A stretch of DNA of 46,720 bases from an uncultured Parabacteroides sp. (GTDB lineage: Bacteria; Bacteroidota; Bacteroidia; Bacteroidales; Tannerellaceae): NCBI GenBank assembly GCA_937894065.1, contig CALCST010000015.1, positions 1 through 46,720 of the forward strand, written 5' to 3'. Below the pieces are notes generated by a model. It did no database searches. It worked only from the letters and a program-made list of their open reading frames with translations, and had not been told where the DNA came from. Position numbers and translations under genes: made by a program. Below, one piece after another: positions 31,967-40,049 of this stretch. How positions within the stretch are numbered: the first letter of the stretch is position 1; each line of letters begins with the position of its first letter.

Positions 31967-32017
31967 AATAACCCTGTGGAAAACCTTGTTTATATCATCG
32001 AAAGTCAATAGACCTGT

Positions 32018-33046
32018 TCAAAACTTCCCTTCAATCTTATCAAATGTTTTAATCCCTTTCAGGTAGAAATTCAATAACAATGAGCTGCCAAGTAATTCTT
32101 TAGGTCGTCTGATAGTTCTTTTGCTCAAATTCTCTTTTCTTTTCTCCCAAAAATTATCTGATATTTTCTTGAATTCTTTTCTAGCGTCAATCACTGCTTT
32201 TGCATTTGCTGGATGTCCGCTAACCAGGAATTTCAGTGCTGCTATATAATCCAGAAAACATCTTACACGCATCACATGTTTCATATCTTCTGCAAGCAGA
32301 TTTTTGTATAGCATCAGCAGATTGTTTCTGAAATTAAGGAATGTCTTTCTTGGGCTTTCTACGTTTAATGTTGCACCGCCAACATGATAAACCACTGATT
32401 CCGGAACACAGATTATTTGGTATCCTCTGCTTTTCAGTCTCCAGCAAAGGTCAATTTCCTCCTGGTGGGCGAAAAATTCACCATCTAGTCCGCCTGCATC
32501 CTTATATATATCAGTTTTGATAAACATACATGCTCCCGAAGCCCAGAAAATAGATTGAGGTTTGTCATATTGTTTATTGTCTTTTTCCACAACGTCAAAT
32601 ATTCTTCCACGGCAGAAAGGGTAACCGTATTTGTCAATGAATCCTCCGGCAGCTCCGGCATATTCAAAAGTGTCTTTATTGTTGTATGCCAAAATCTTTG
32701 GCTGAATCGCTGCAACATCTGATTTAGTTTCCAAAATCTCCAGCGGAACTTGGAGCCATCTTTCGGTCACTTCCACATCGCTGTTTAGCAAAACTGTATA
32801 CGGACTTTCTATTTCGTTGATAGCTTTGTTATATCCTTCTGCAAATCCGTAGTTTTTGTCGAACTCAATCAAACGGACACTAGGAAATTTTTTACGCAGC
32901 ATATCCAGTGAACCATCTGTTGAACCATTATCGGCAACAACTATTTCAGCAATGTTTTCCGGTGAATATTCAATTACGGATGGAAGAAACTTTTCCATCA
33001 GTTCCTTTCCGTTCCAATTCAAAATGACGACTGATATTTTTTTCAT
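32018..33046 (-). CDS. Family 2 glycosyltransferase (rhamnosyltransferase-like)
   Basis: 342 residues, GT-A fold. Motifs: MKKISVVILNWNGKELMEKFL at the N-terminus, VVADNGSTDGSLDML, LLNSDVEVTERW (metal-binding DxD-type), GAFFAHQEE-like segment as DGEFFAHQEEIDLCWRLK. The C-terminal third has basic and amphipathic helices. It resembles the enzymes that add rhamnose or similar sugars to lipid carriers in cell-surface polysaccharide synthesis; substrate not determined. Last gene of the minus-strand group, 130 nt from the acyltransferase. Confidence 0.88.
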   Translation of the reverse strand: MKKISVVILNWNGKELMEKFLPSVIEYSPENIAEIVVADNGSTDGSLDMLRKKFPSVRLIEFDKNYGFAEGYNKAINEIESPYTVLLNSDVEVTERWLQVPLEILETKSDVAAIQPKILAYNNKDTFEYAGAAGGFIDKYGYPFCRGRIFDVVEKDNKQYDKPQSIFWASGACMFIKTDIYKDAGGLDGEFFAHQEEIDLCWRLKSRGYQIICVPESVVYHVGGATLNVESPRKTFLNFRNNLLMLYKNLLAEDMKHVMRVRCFLDYIAALKFLVSGHPANAKAVIDARKEFKKISDNFWEKRKENLSKRTIRRPKELLGSSLLLNFYLKGIKTFDKIEGKF

Positions 33047-33103
33047 TTTTAGTCTGTCTGAGAGCTATTTAATTTCTGTCAAAAAAGTGTAGTAATATTT
33101 TGA

Positions 33104-33176
33104 GGAAAACACTGCGATGTTTCTGTAAAAACACTGCAGTGTTTTTTCTGAAATGTCAAATGTTTTTTTGAAAACA
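33104..33176. repeat. Three successive hairpins between the acyltransferase and glycosyltransferase genes
   Basis: The 130-nt gap carries an imperfect AAACA...TGTTT pair (33104-33121), a perfect 20-nt palindrome AAAAACACTGCAGTGTTTTT (33127-33146), and ATGTTTT...AAAACAT (33158-33176). The sequences GCAGTGTTTT and its complement recur. The palindrome with flanking T or A runs may end the acyltransferase transcript on the minus strand. Confidence 0.6.
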
Positions 33177-34070
33177 TCAGGAGTTTTTATCGCTTTCGTT
33201 ATATTTCCATCTTTTGTGAGTCCACAACCAGTATGCGGGATTTCGCATTATACATTTTTCCATAATGCGTGTATATTCTTCCGTCAGCCAATATTCCGGA
33301 GTTTCCTTTGGAGTTTCAGTTATCAGCTTTATCTCCAGTGAATAATATCCCCTTTTAACTTTTTGAACATCCAGGAAAATTACCGGCAAATTAAGTTTCC
33401 GGGCAATTCTTTCAGCTCCTGTAAGCATAAAAGAGCCTTGGTTGAGAAACGAAGTCCAATATTGCAGATTGCCCCTGCTTGGTGTCTGGTCTGCAATGAA
33501 AATAACTAGCGTATGCACCTTGTTTTGTTTAAGGCGTACAATATCTCTGAAAGCATCATTCTTCTTTATTCCGAAAGAGCCGAATCGTGTTCTGAGATAT
33601 ACAAACAGCTTATCAACAGCCTTATTGCTGAGAGGTCTGTATATCTGATGTATGTGGCAATCCTTGAATCTTGATGTCGAACCTGTGTACCATTCCCAAT
33701 TCCCGTAATGTCCCATATAGGCAATAAAGGTTGAATATCCTTTGTCTATAAGGTCGTCTATAAGTTCCGGATTCTTCACATAAGCCCTTTTTTGGATTTC
33801 CTTTTCTGAAATATGTGCCAGCTTTATTGTTTCAATAATATAGTCGGCGAAATGATGGTAAAACTCTTTTTCTAGAGCCAGCAATTCCTTATCGTTTTTT
33901 TCAGGAAATGAGGCTTTCATGTTTCTACGCACCACTTTAACCCTATATCTTATTACTTTGTATATCAGAAAATACAGAAAGTCCGAAATAAGATATAATA
34001 CTCTGAAAGGCAACAAGGCATTAGCTTTTGCCCATCCTAAAAGCAATATGTAAGTAATCTTTTCGAACAT
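33177..34070 (-). CDS. Lysophospholipid/lipid A acyltransferase (LpxL/HtrB family)
   Basis: 297 residues with an N-terminal membrane segment. The catalytic HxxxxE motif is in MGHYGNWEWYTG (about residues 120-130) and the block DQTPSRGNLQYWTSFLNQGSF follows, both typical of LpxL/LpxM late acyltransferases that add secondary acyl chains to lipid A at the inner membrane. It lies 13 nt downstream of mtaB on the same strand. Confidence 0.9.
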   Translation of the reverse strand: MFEKITYILLLGWAKANALLPFRVLYLISDFLYFLIYKVIRYRVKVVRRNMKASFPEKNDKELLALEKEFYHHFADYIIETIKLAHISEKEIQKRAYVKNPELIDDLIDKGYSTFIAYMGHYGNWEWYTGSTSRFKDCHIHQIYRPLSNKAVDKLFVYLRTRFGSFGIKKNDAFRDIVRLKQNKVHTLVIFIADQTPSRGNLQYWTSFLNQGSFMLTGAERIARKLNLPVIFLDVQKVKRGYYSLEIKLITETPKETPEYWLTEEYTRIMEKCIMRNPAYWLWTHKRWKYNESDKNS

Positions 34071-34083
34071 AAATAAGCAGAAT

Positions 34084-35409
34084 TTATTGTTCAGATTGTT
34101 TTATCAAAAGAGCTGTCTTGTCTTCGTTCCATCCGGACAGTATAACATCTACAGTTTCATTGACCCATTCCTTTTTGAATGGAGCTTCCACTTTGATATA
34201 GTTTTCAGTGAAACCATGCATCATACCGCCTTTTTCCGTATGCTCGAAAAGAACTTTTGCTGCGCATCCAATATGTGCCTCATAGAAAGAATGCAATTTC
34301 TTGTCCGAAATGTCAAGCAAAGCCTGGCTTCGTGCATGTTTTGTCTTTGGGTCAACTATATAATCTATTTTCAGAGCCTGAGTTCCCGGTCTTTCCGAAT
34401 AACTGAAAACATGTAATTGGGTAATATCCAGACTTTCTATGAATTGGCGGGCATTTTCAAAGAATTCGTCTGTTTCTCCTCGTGTTCCCACTATAACGTC
34501 AACACCAATAAAAGCGTGAGGCATCACTTCCTTAATCTTTTCTATTTTATGACGGAAAAGAGCCGTGTCGTAACGTCTGCGCATAAGTTTCAGCACATCG
34601 TCACTTCCGCTCTGCAGAGGAATATGGAAATGAGGCGCGAATCTTTTGCTTTTTGCCACGAAATCAATAGCTTCGTCTGTTATCAGGTTGGGTTCTATTG
34701 AAGAAATTCTGTATCTTTCAATACCTTCCACTTCGTCGAGAGCTTTAATCAGGTCAATGAAAGTTTCTCCTGTAGTTTTACCGAAGTCTCCAATATTCAC
34801 ACCTGTCAGAACAATTTCCTTGCCTCCGTCTTTCGCTACATTCTTAGCTTGCTCCACAAGGCTTTGTATGCTTCCGTTACGGCTTCTTCCGCGTGCAAAC
34901 GGGATTGTGCAGTATGAACAGAAATAGTCGCATCCGTCCTGCACTTTAAGGAAATGTCTTGTTCTGTCGTCTGCCGAACAAGATGGAGTAAATGTGCGTA
35001 TATCTTTAGTCGCAGAAGTAACAATGGTTCCTCCGTTCTCTTTTTTCTGCAAGTTGTCGATATATTTCAGTATATCCAGTTTCTGGTTTGCTCCGAGCAC
35101 AAGGTCAACGCCTTCAATATGGGCAACCTCTTCCGGTTTCAGTTGCGCATAGCATCCTGTCACAACAATAAATGCACCCGGATGTTGCTTGCTTATCCTT
35201 CTGATTGCCTGGCGGCATTTCTTGTCGGCAAGCTCAGTTACCGAGCATGTGTTCACTACGCAGATATCTGCTTTTTCACCTCTTCTTGCTTTTCTTACAC
35301 CTTGCTCTGCCAACATTTTTCCTATAGTTGATGTCTCGGCAAAATTAAGTTTGCAGCCTAACGTATAGTAGGCTGCAATTTTATTTTCAAATACTGAATT
35401 GTCTATCAT
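34084..35409 (-). CDS. mtaB: tRNA (t6A37) C2-methylthiotransferase MtaB
   Basis: 441 residues. The N-terminal UPF0004 domain has cysteines in YTLGCKLNFAE, VVNTCSVTELADKKC and VTGCYAQL that bind the auxiliary [4Fe-4S] cluster; the radical-SAM motif is CDYFCSYC; a C-terminal TRAM domain follows (VLFEHTEKGGMMHGFTENY). The enzyme adds a methylthio group to t6A at position 37 of tRNAs reading ANN codons. The pattern GCKLN and the domain order favour MtaB over MiaB or RimO. First gene of the minus-strand group. Confidence 0.93.
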   Translation of the reverse strand: MIDNSVFENKIAAYYTLGCKLNFAETSTIGKMLAEQGVRKARRGEKADICVVNTCSVTELADKKCRQAIRRISKQHPGAFIVVTGCYAQLKPEEVAHIEGVDLVLGANQKLDILKYIDNLQKKENGGTIVTSATKDIRTFTPSCSADDRTRHFLKVQDGCDYFCSYCTIPFARGRSRNGSIQSLVEQAKNVAKDGGKEIVLTGVNIGDFGKTTGETFIDLIKALDEVEGIERYRISSIEPNLITDEAIDFVAKSKRFAPHFHIPLQSGSDDVLKLMRRRYDTALFRHKIEKIKEVMPHAFIGVDVIVGTRGETDEFFENARQFIESLDITQLHVFSYSERPGTQALKIDYIVDPKTKHARSQALLDISDKKLHSFYEAHIGCAAKVLFEHTEKGGMMHGFTENYIKVEAPFKKEWVNETVDVILSGWNEDKTALLIKQSEQ

Positions 35410-35420
35410 GCAATAAGCTT

Positions 35421-35443
35421 TTTGTCTATATCAGACAAAGGTA
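35421..35443 (-). promoter_or_regulatory. Promoter and overlapping palindrome for mtaB
   Basis: Minus-strand TACCTTTG (35436-35443) fits the -7 box, with TTTA 19 nt upstream. TTTGTCT (35421-35427) and AGACAAA (35433-35439) form an inverted repeat around the expected start site, a possible operator. Confidence 0.5.
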
Positions 35444-35603
35444 CGAAAAGTCGGAAGTATAATAAATAAGGTTGCTTGATTTTTTGTGTTAACCTTGTTA
35501 ATTTGTCTCTGAAGACTTGCCAACTTTTAAGTTGAGCAACTTGCGAAACTTAAATTTATTAGTATTCTTTATGGTATAGTAAAGCCTTATAACTAGTACA
35601 CTA

Positions 35604-35635
35604 CTTGTTTATCCGGCGCCAAATACCTATCTTTG
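35604..35635 (+). promoter_or_regulatory. Promoter for the acyl-CoA synthetase gene
   Basis: CTTG (35604-35607), a 20-nt spacer and TATCTTTG (35628-35635) match the Bacteroidetes consensus closely. It is 29 nt before the ATG. Confidence 0.62.
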
Positions 35636-35664
35636 CCACTTAAATATATTAATAACAATAATTT

Positions 35665-37323
35665 ATGATAAAGGAGAACTTTATTAAACTTTATGAAGAC
35701 AGTTTTCGTGCAAATTGGGATTTGCCTTCGGTAACAGATTATGATACTGGAAAATCCTTTACATTTGGAGATGTAGCTACTGAGATAGCGCGCCTTCATA
35801 TAGTTTTTGAAGAAAGTCATGTTCGCCCTGGCGATAAAATTGCATTGGTAGGGAAGGACTGTGCAAGATGGTGCATAGCATATATGGCTGTAGTGACTTA
35901 TGGAGCCATAATTGTGCCTATTCTTCAGGACTTCAATCCTAATGACATACATCATATTATAAATCATTCCGGTTCTGTAATGTTGTTTGTCGCTGACCGT
36001 CATTGGGAACTTTTGGAAGAAGAAAAGATGACTCATATCCGTGCAGCTTTCACTCTTACCGATTTTTCTTGTATCTATGAAAAAGGAGATACTGTTAAGA
36101 AAATACTAGCTGCTTTAGATAACAAGATGAAAGAAAAATATCCTCAGGGATTTACTGCGGATTGCATCAAATATGCTGATAAAGGAAATGATGAGGTTGT
36201 TTTGCTTAATTACACTTCAGGAACAACTGGTTTCAGCAAAGGTGTGATGCTTACCGGTAATAATCTTGCCGGCAATGTAACATACGCTATGACTTTGGAT
36301 TTGATGTATCGTGGCGACAATGAACTTTGTTTCCTTCCTTTGGCTCATGCTTATAGCTGTGCTTTCAACTTCCTTGTGCCTATGGCTGTTGGTGCACATG
36401 TATATTTGCTTGGCAAAGCTCCTACGCCGAAGATACTGCTTAAAGCATTTCAGGATGTCAAGCCTAATCTGATTATTACTGTTCCTCTTATTCTGGAAAA
36501 AATATATAAGAAAATGATACTTCCTCAGATTAGCAAACCTTCCATGAAGTTGGCTCTTCGTGTTCCTCTGCTTAATCGTCAGATTTATTCTAAGATTCGT
36601 CGCAAATTGATTGACGCATTTGGTGGTAAGTTCTGCGAAGTTATTGTAGGTGGAGCAGCTATGAATCAGGAAGTGACAGATTTTTTGTGTAAAATCAATT
36701 TTCCGTTCACAATCGGCTATGGAATGACTGAATGTGGTCCGCTTATCAGTTATGACAATCATAAAGATTATGTTCCAGGTTCATGTGGACAGATTCTGAA
36801 AGGAATAATGAAAGTCCGTATCGATTCTGATGATCCATATAATAAGGTAGGAGAAATTCAGGTTTATGGTGAAAACGTTATGAAAGGATATTATAAGAAT
36901 GAAGAGGCAACTCAAAATGTTTTCACTGAAGATGGATGGCTCAAAACCGGTGATTTAGGAACAATCGACAGTGATAATCATATTTTTATCCGCGGACGCA
37001 GTAAAACAATGATTCTAAGTTCAAACGGTCAGAATATATATCCTGAGGAAATAGAATCTAAGTTGAATAACCTGCCTTTTGTTATGGAAAGTGTTGTGAT
37101 AGAGAAGGGCGGAAAACTTATTGCTCTTGTCTATCCGGATTATGATGCAGTGGATAGTGCGGAACTTTCGCATGACGACTTACCGGCATTGATGGATCAG
37201 AACCGCAAGGAGCTGAACAAACAGCTTGCTTATTATGAAGCAATTGCTGAAATCCGTCTTTATCCTACGGAATTTGAGAAAACTCCTAAGAAAAGTATCA
37301 AGCGTTATTTGTATAGTAATTGA
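35665..37323 (+). CDS. Long-chain fatty-acid--CoA ligase (AMP-binding)
   Basis: 552 residues of the ANL superfamily. The P-loop-like motif LNYTSGTTGFSKGVMLTGNN lies near residues 182-201, GYGMTECGPLISY near 352, and the hinge/ATP motif GWLKTGDLGTIDSDNHIFIRGRSKTMI later, ending KTPKKSIKRYLY with the catalytic lysine. It activates fatty acids to acyl-CoA through acyl-AMP at the cytoplasmic side of the membrane. Own promoter and terminator, so probably a single-gene unit. Confidence 0.93.
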   Translation: MIKENFIKLYEDSFRANWDLPSVTDYDTGKSFTFGDVATEIARLHIVFEESHVRPGDKIALVGKDCARWCIAYMAVVTYGAIIVPILQDFNPNDIHHIINHSGSVMLFVADRHWELLEEEKMTHIRAAFTLTDFSCIYEKGDTVKKILAALDNKMKEKYPQGFTADCIKYADKGNDEVVLLNYTSGTTGFSKGVMLTGNNLAGNVTYAMTLDLMYRGDNELCFLPLAHAYSCAFNFLVPMAVGAHVYLLGKAPTPKILLKAFQDVKPNLIITVPLILEKIYKKMILPQISKPSMKLALRVPLLNRQIYSKIRRKLIDAFGGKFCEVIVGGAAMNQEVTDFLCKINFPFTIGYGMTECGPLISYDNHKDYVPGSCGQILKGIMKVRIDSDDPYNKVGEIQVYGENVMKGYYKNEEATQNVFTEDGWLKTGDLGTIDSDNHIFIRGRSKTMILSSNGQNIYPEEIESKLNNLPFVMESVVIEKGGKLIALVYPDYDAVDSAELSHDDLPALMDQNRKELNKQLAYYEAIAEIRLYPTEFEKTPKKSIKRYLYSN

Positions 37324-37326
37324 CAG

Positions 37327-37374
37327 ACACGTCAATAAGGTTTTTACGAACCTTGTTGACGTGTTCCTTTTTTA
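37327..37374 (+). terminator. Intrinsic terminator of the acyl-CoA synthetase gene
   Basis: Sixteen-base arms (37327-37342 and 37349-37364) with one G-U pair, a six-base loop and a T-rich tail. Confidence 0.88.
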
Positions 37375-37472
37375 TATCAGACAGCAGCTATTAATCTAAA
37401 TATTACTTGTTTTATCTTTTACCTCGAATTTGTATCTTTTAAATAATTTAGAAAAATAAAAAATAATTCGAT

Positions 37473-37510
37473 TATGTTGTACAACATATAAAAATTATTG
37501 TATATCTTTG
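37473..37510 (+). promoter_or_regulatory. 16-bp palindrome and -7 box upstream of the small lipoprotein gene
   Basis: TATGTTGTACAACATA (37473-37488) is a perfect palindrome just upstream of TATCTTTG (37503-37510), the -7 box. It covers the -33 region, so it may be an operator for a dimeric regulator. The transcript is expected from about 37516, leaving 45 nt before the ATG. Confidence 0.62.
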
Positions 37511-37560
37511 CCGCGTCTTTAAGACAAAAGGTTTATTATTTAGGTTTAAAGAGGTAGAAA

Positions 37561-37773
37561 ATGAAAAAGTTAGTTGTTTTTGCTGCTGTTGCTGCAGCAA
37601 TGTCTTTGGCATCTTGTGGTAATAAGTCAGAACAGGCAAACAATGCTGAAGTTGTTGAAAATGAAGCTCAAGTAACTGAAGCTGCTCCTGCAGCTGTTGA
37701 TTCTGCAGCTGTTGCTGCTGCTGAAGTTGCTCCTGCTGATTCTGCTGCAGTTGAAGCTGCTCCTGCTGAATAA
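37561..37773 (+). CDS. Small Ala/Glu-rich lipoprotein
   Basis: 70 residues: MKKLVVFAAVAAAMSLASCG is a lipoprotein signal peptide with lipobox LASC (C19), so the mature part is about 52 residues anchored to a membrane. The mature part is almost only A, E, V, P, S and N, with loose repeats of EAAPA, AAVDSAA and EVAPADSAA. It has no recognisable domain and is likely disordered. Good promoter and terminator suggest a well-expressed single gene. Confidence 0.85.
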   Translation: MKKLVVFAAVAAAMSLASCGNKSEQANNAEVVENEAQVTEAAPAAVDSAAVAAAEVAPADSAAVEAAPAE

Positions 37774-37798
37774 TTTTTCAGTTGGAAAAGTAAGGATG

Positions 37799-37831
37799 GT
37801 CTGTATGCTATACATACAGACTTTTTTTTTT
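37799..37831 (+). terminator. Intrinsic terminator of the small lipoprotein gene
   Basis: GTCTGTATG (37799-37807) pairs with CATACAGAC (37813-37821) around CTATA, followed by ten T. Confidence 0.93.
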
Positions 37832-37907
37832 GCCCTTATTTTTCTTTATTGCTCAAAATGTGAAAGTTTGATGATGTTTTTAAAAAACAGTTTATAAAAA
37901 TTGGAAT

Positions 37908-39965
37908 ATGATTCGTGATTTATTGATAATTTCTTCATTTTTCTGCATTTCTTCAACTAGCCTTTTGGCACAGACACCTACTGATACAACTCTAACAGTT
38001 CAGGATATTGAAATTCGAGGAAAGCGTTTTTCTGGTTTAAGCAATGGACCTGTAAAACTTCTTACAGTTTCCGATAATATTAGTTCTTCATCTGTTACAG
38101 CTTCCGAAGCTGTCCGCCAGATTCCATCAGTCGTGACAGATATTGAAGGAGGAGTGACGTTCAGAGGTTCCAACCGTCCGGCAATGTTGATAAATGGTAT
38201 TCCATACGGATTGATGGAAGAATACAGTGGTGATATGCTCATTCAGCTTCCTGCAATGTTTTTCAACAGAATAGCTGTTTCGTCATTTACTCCTGCTGAT
38301 ATGATTCCCGACGGCGATGCCGGTATTCTGAATTTTGCTTCTACATATTATAATAAGGAAGAATCTCCGCTTACAGTTTCTCTCGGTGGTGGTTTGCACA
38401 ACAGATATAATGCAGGTGCAGCAGTCAATCTGCATCCAGGGAAGTTCCATATATCTGCAAAATATAACTATCGCCGTGAATATCGTTCCCGTAAATTCGA
38501 CAAGACAACAATCACTCCGGCAAACAAAACCGTTATGAACAACAATGCTGATGCCCGTCCGGACATTCACCTGGCAGATTTATTTTTCGGTTATGACTTG
38601 TCGTCAAATGATATTGTTTCTGTTTACGGTATGTATTATCTTATGGATTACAGTCGTTACGGAGGAATAAACAATTCTGTGTTTTCGCCTACGGGAGAGA
38701 AAATGAAAGATATACTCCGTCACCGTTATAACGACCAACGCCAGGAAGCAGCATCTGCCGAAGCTCGTTGGAAGCATTCATTCTCGGATAAAGCATCGCT
38801 CAACGTCGTTTTCAATTACAACAATTTTACCTACGACGAAGATAACGACTATAAGAACGAAAACAAGGCAAACGGAAAAATAGCAGCAGAAGATAATCTT
38901 TTCATCCTTCAGAAGAAAAACAATTTTTATTGGTCTGCCGGATATGAGAATCATTTTTCTGATGACTTTTCCATGAAGTTCGGCTATATCGGACGTGCTA
39001 AACTGGAAAATTATGACACTCAAGCAAACAACAAGAACGGTGACTCATGGATAGAAAATGCTCAGAAAACATATAACTATGATGCTGACCGTTTCCTTAA
39101 CCTTATTTATCTCGGTGTGGAAAAGGAGTGGAACAATCTTTCTGTTGAGGCTGCTTTGCAGGGCGAGTTCAGCAAGCTCAAGGTTCAGGATAATATTAAC
39201 AACTCATTTCATCTTTTCCCTAGTGCAAAGATTGGATATTCATTCAATGACAATAATGAACTGATGCTCCGCTATCAGGAAAGAGTGATTCGTCCGTATG
39301 GCTCATCATTGCACAGCTTTATTGATTATAGTGATGCGACTCATCTTCTACAGGGAAATCCTGATTTGAAAGATGAAAACATACATTCTTTGGAATTATC
39401 TTATCAGATTAACGGGACGGATTTCCGTGTTGTTCCCGCCATTTATTTCCGCCATCGCAACAATCGTATAATGGAAGTTGCCACACAAATCGAGGAAGAA
39501 ACAGTCTGGCGTAAGGAGAATATAGGCAACACACAGACTCTAGGTTTTGAACTTGCCGGAAACTGGAGTCCGTTCCGCTTTATGACAATTGGCGCTTCCG
39601 GAAATGTTTATCGTGATGAGATTGACGGAAGAAACGTTGGTTTTGGCGAAACCAAATCTCTATGGTGCTGGGATGCAAAAGGAAACGTCAATTTTAAGAT
39701 AACACCAACTACAGAATTACAGATTGACGGATTCTATATTTCTGACCAGCTTACAGCTCAGGGCAAGATAAAAAGTCATTACAGTGTTAATGCCGGTTTG
39801 TCTCAATATTTCCTGAACCGTCATCTTCGCGCCACTCTTTCTGTGAATAATATATTCGACAGTTTGGAGGAAACAACAGTTATCAACACTGAAGCGATGA
39901 ATATGGTTCAGATAAGAAATCGTGATGCACGTGTGGCATGGCTTACTCTTTCATATTCCTTATAA
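37908..39965 (+). CDS. TonB-dependent receptor-like outer membrane protein
   Basis: 685 residues with a signal peptide (about 1-21, cleaved after LLAQ). A TonB-box-like DTTLTVQDIEI precedes a plug domain (about 45-150; IPSVVTDIEGGVTFRG, SNRPAMLINGIPYG), then a beta-barrel of aromatic-rich strands ending SLSYSL-type in aromatic-poor LTLSYSL. It lacks the N-terminal carboxypeptidase-like domain found in the next gene. Substrate unknown; no SusD partner follows. I see no clear promoter before it. Confidence 0.85.
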   Translation: MIRDLLIISSFFCISSTSLLAQTPTDTTLTVQDIEIRGKRFSGLSNGPVKLLTVSDNISSSSVTASEAVRQIPSVVTDIEGGVTFRGSNRPAMLINGIPYGLMEEYSGDMLIQLPAMFFNRIAVSSFTPADMIPDGDAGILNFASTYYNKEESPLTVSLGGGLHNRYNAGAAVNLHPGKFHISAKYNYRREYRSRKFDKTTITPANKTVMNNNADARPDIHLADLFFGYDLSSNDIVSVYGMYYLMDYSRYGGINNSVFSPTGEKMKDILRHRYNDQRQEAASAEARWKHSFSDKASLNVVFNYNNFTYDEDNDYKNENKANGKIAAEDNLFILQKKNNFYWSAGYENHFSDDFSMKFGYIGRAKLENYDTQANNKNGDSWIENAQKTYNYDADRFLNLIYLGVEKEWNNLSVEAALQGEFSKLKVQDNINNSFHLFPSAKIGYSFNDNNELMLRYQERVIRPYGSSLHSFIDYSDATHLLQGNPDLKDENIHSLELSYQINGTDFRVVPAIYFRHRNNRIMEVATQIEEETVWRKENIGNTQTLGFELAGNWSPFRFMTIGASGNVYRDEIDGRNVGFGETKSLWCWDAKGNVNFKITPTTELQIDGFYISDQLTAQGKIKSHYSVNAGLSQYFLNRHLRATLSVNNIFDSLEETTVINTEAMNMVQIRNRDARVAWLTLSYSL

Positions 39966-39988
39966 ATGTATTTAAAAAGGTTTTTTCA

Positions 39989-40019
39989 TTTGTCAAGCTC
40001 TCGTGATTCATTAACTTTG
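39989..40019 (+). promoter_or_regulatory. Promoter for the second outer membrane receptor gene
   Basis: TTTG (39989-39992), exactly 19 nt, then TAACTTTG (40012-40019): a full consensus match. It is 30 nt before the ATG. Confidence 0.78.
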
Positions 40020-40049
40020 TACTTAGAAAATGAATAGAGAGATAGGAAA

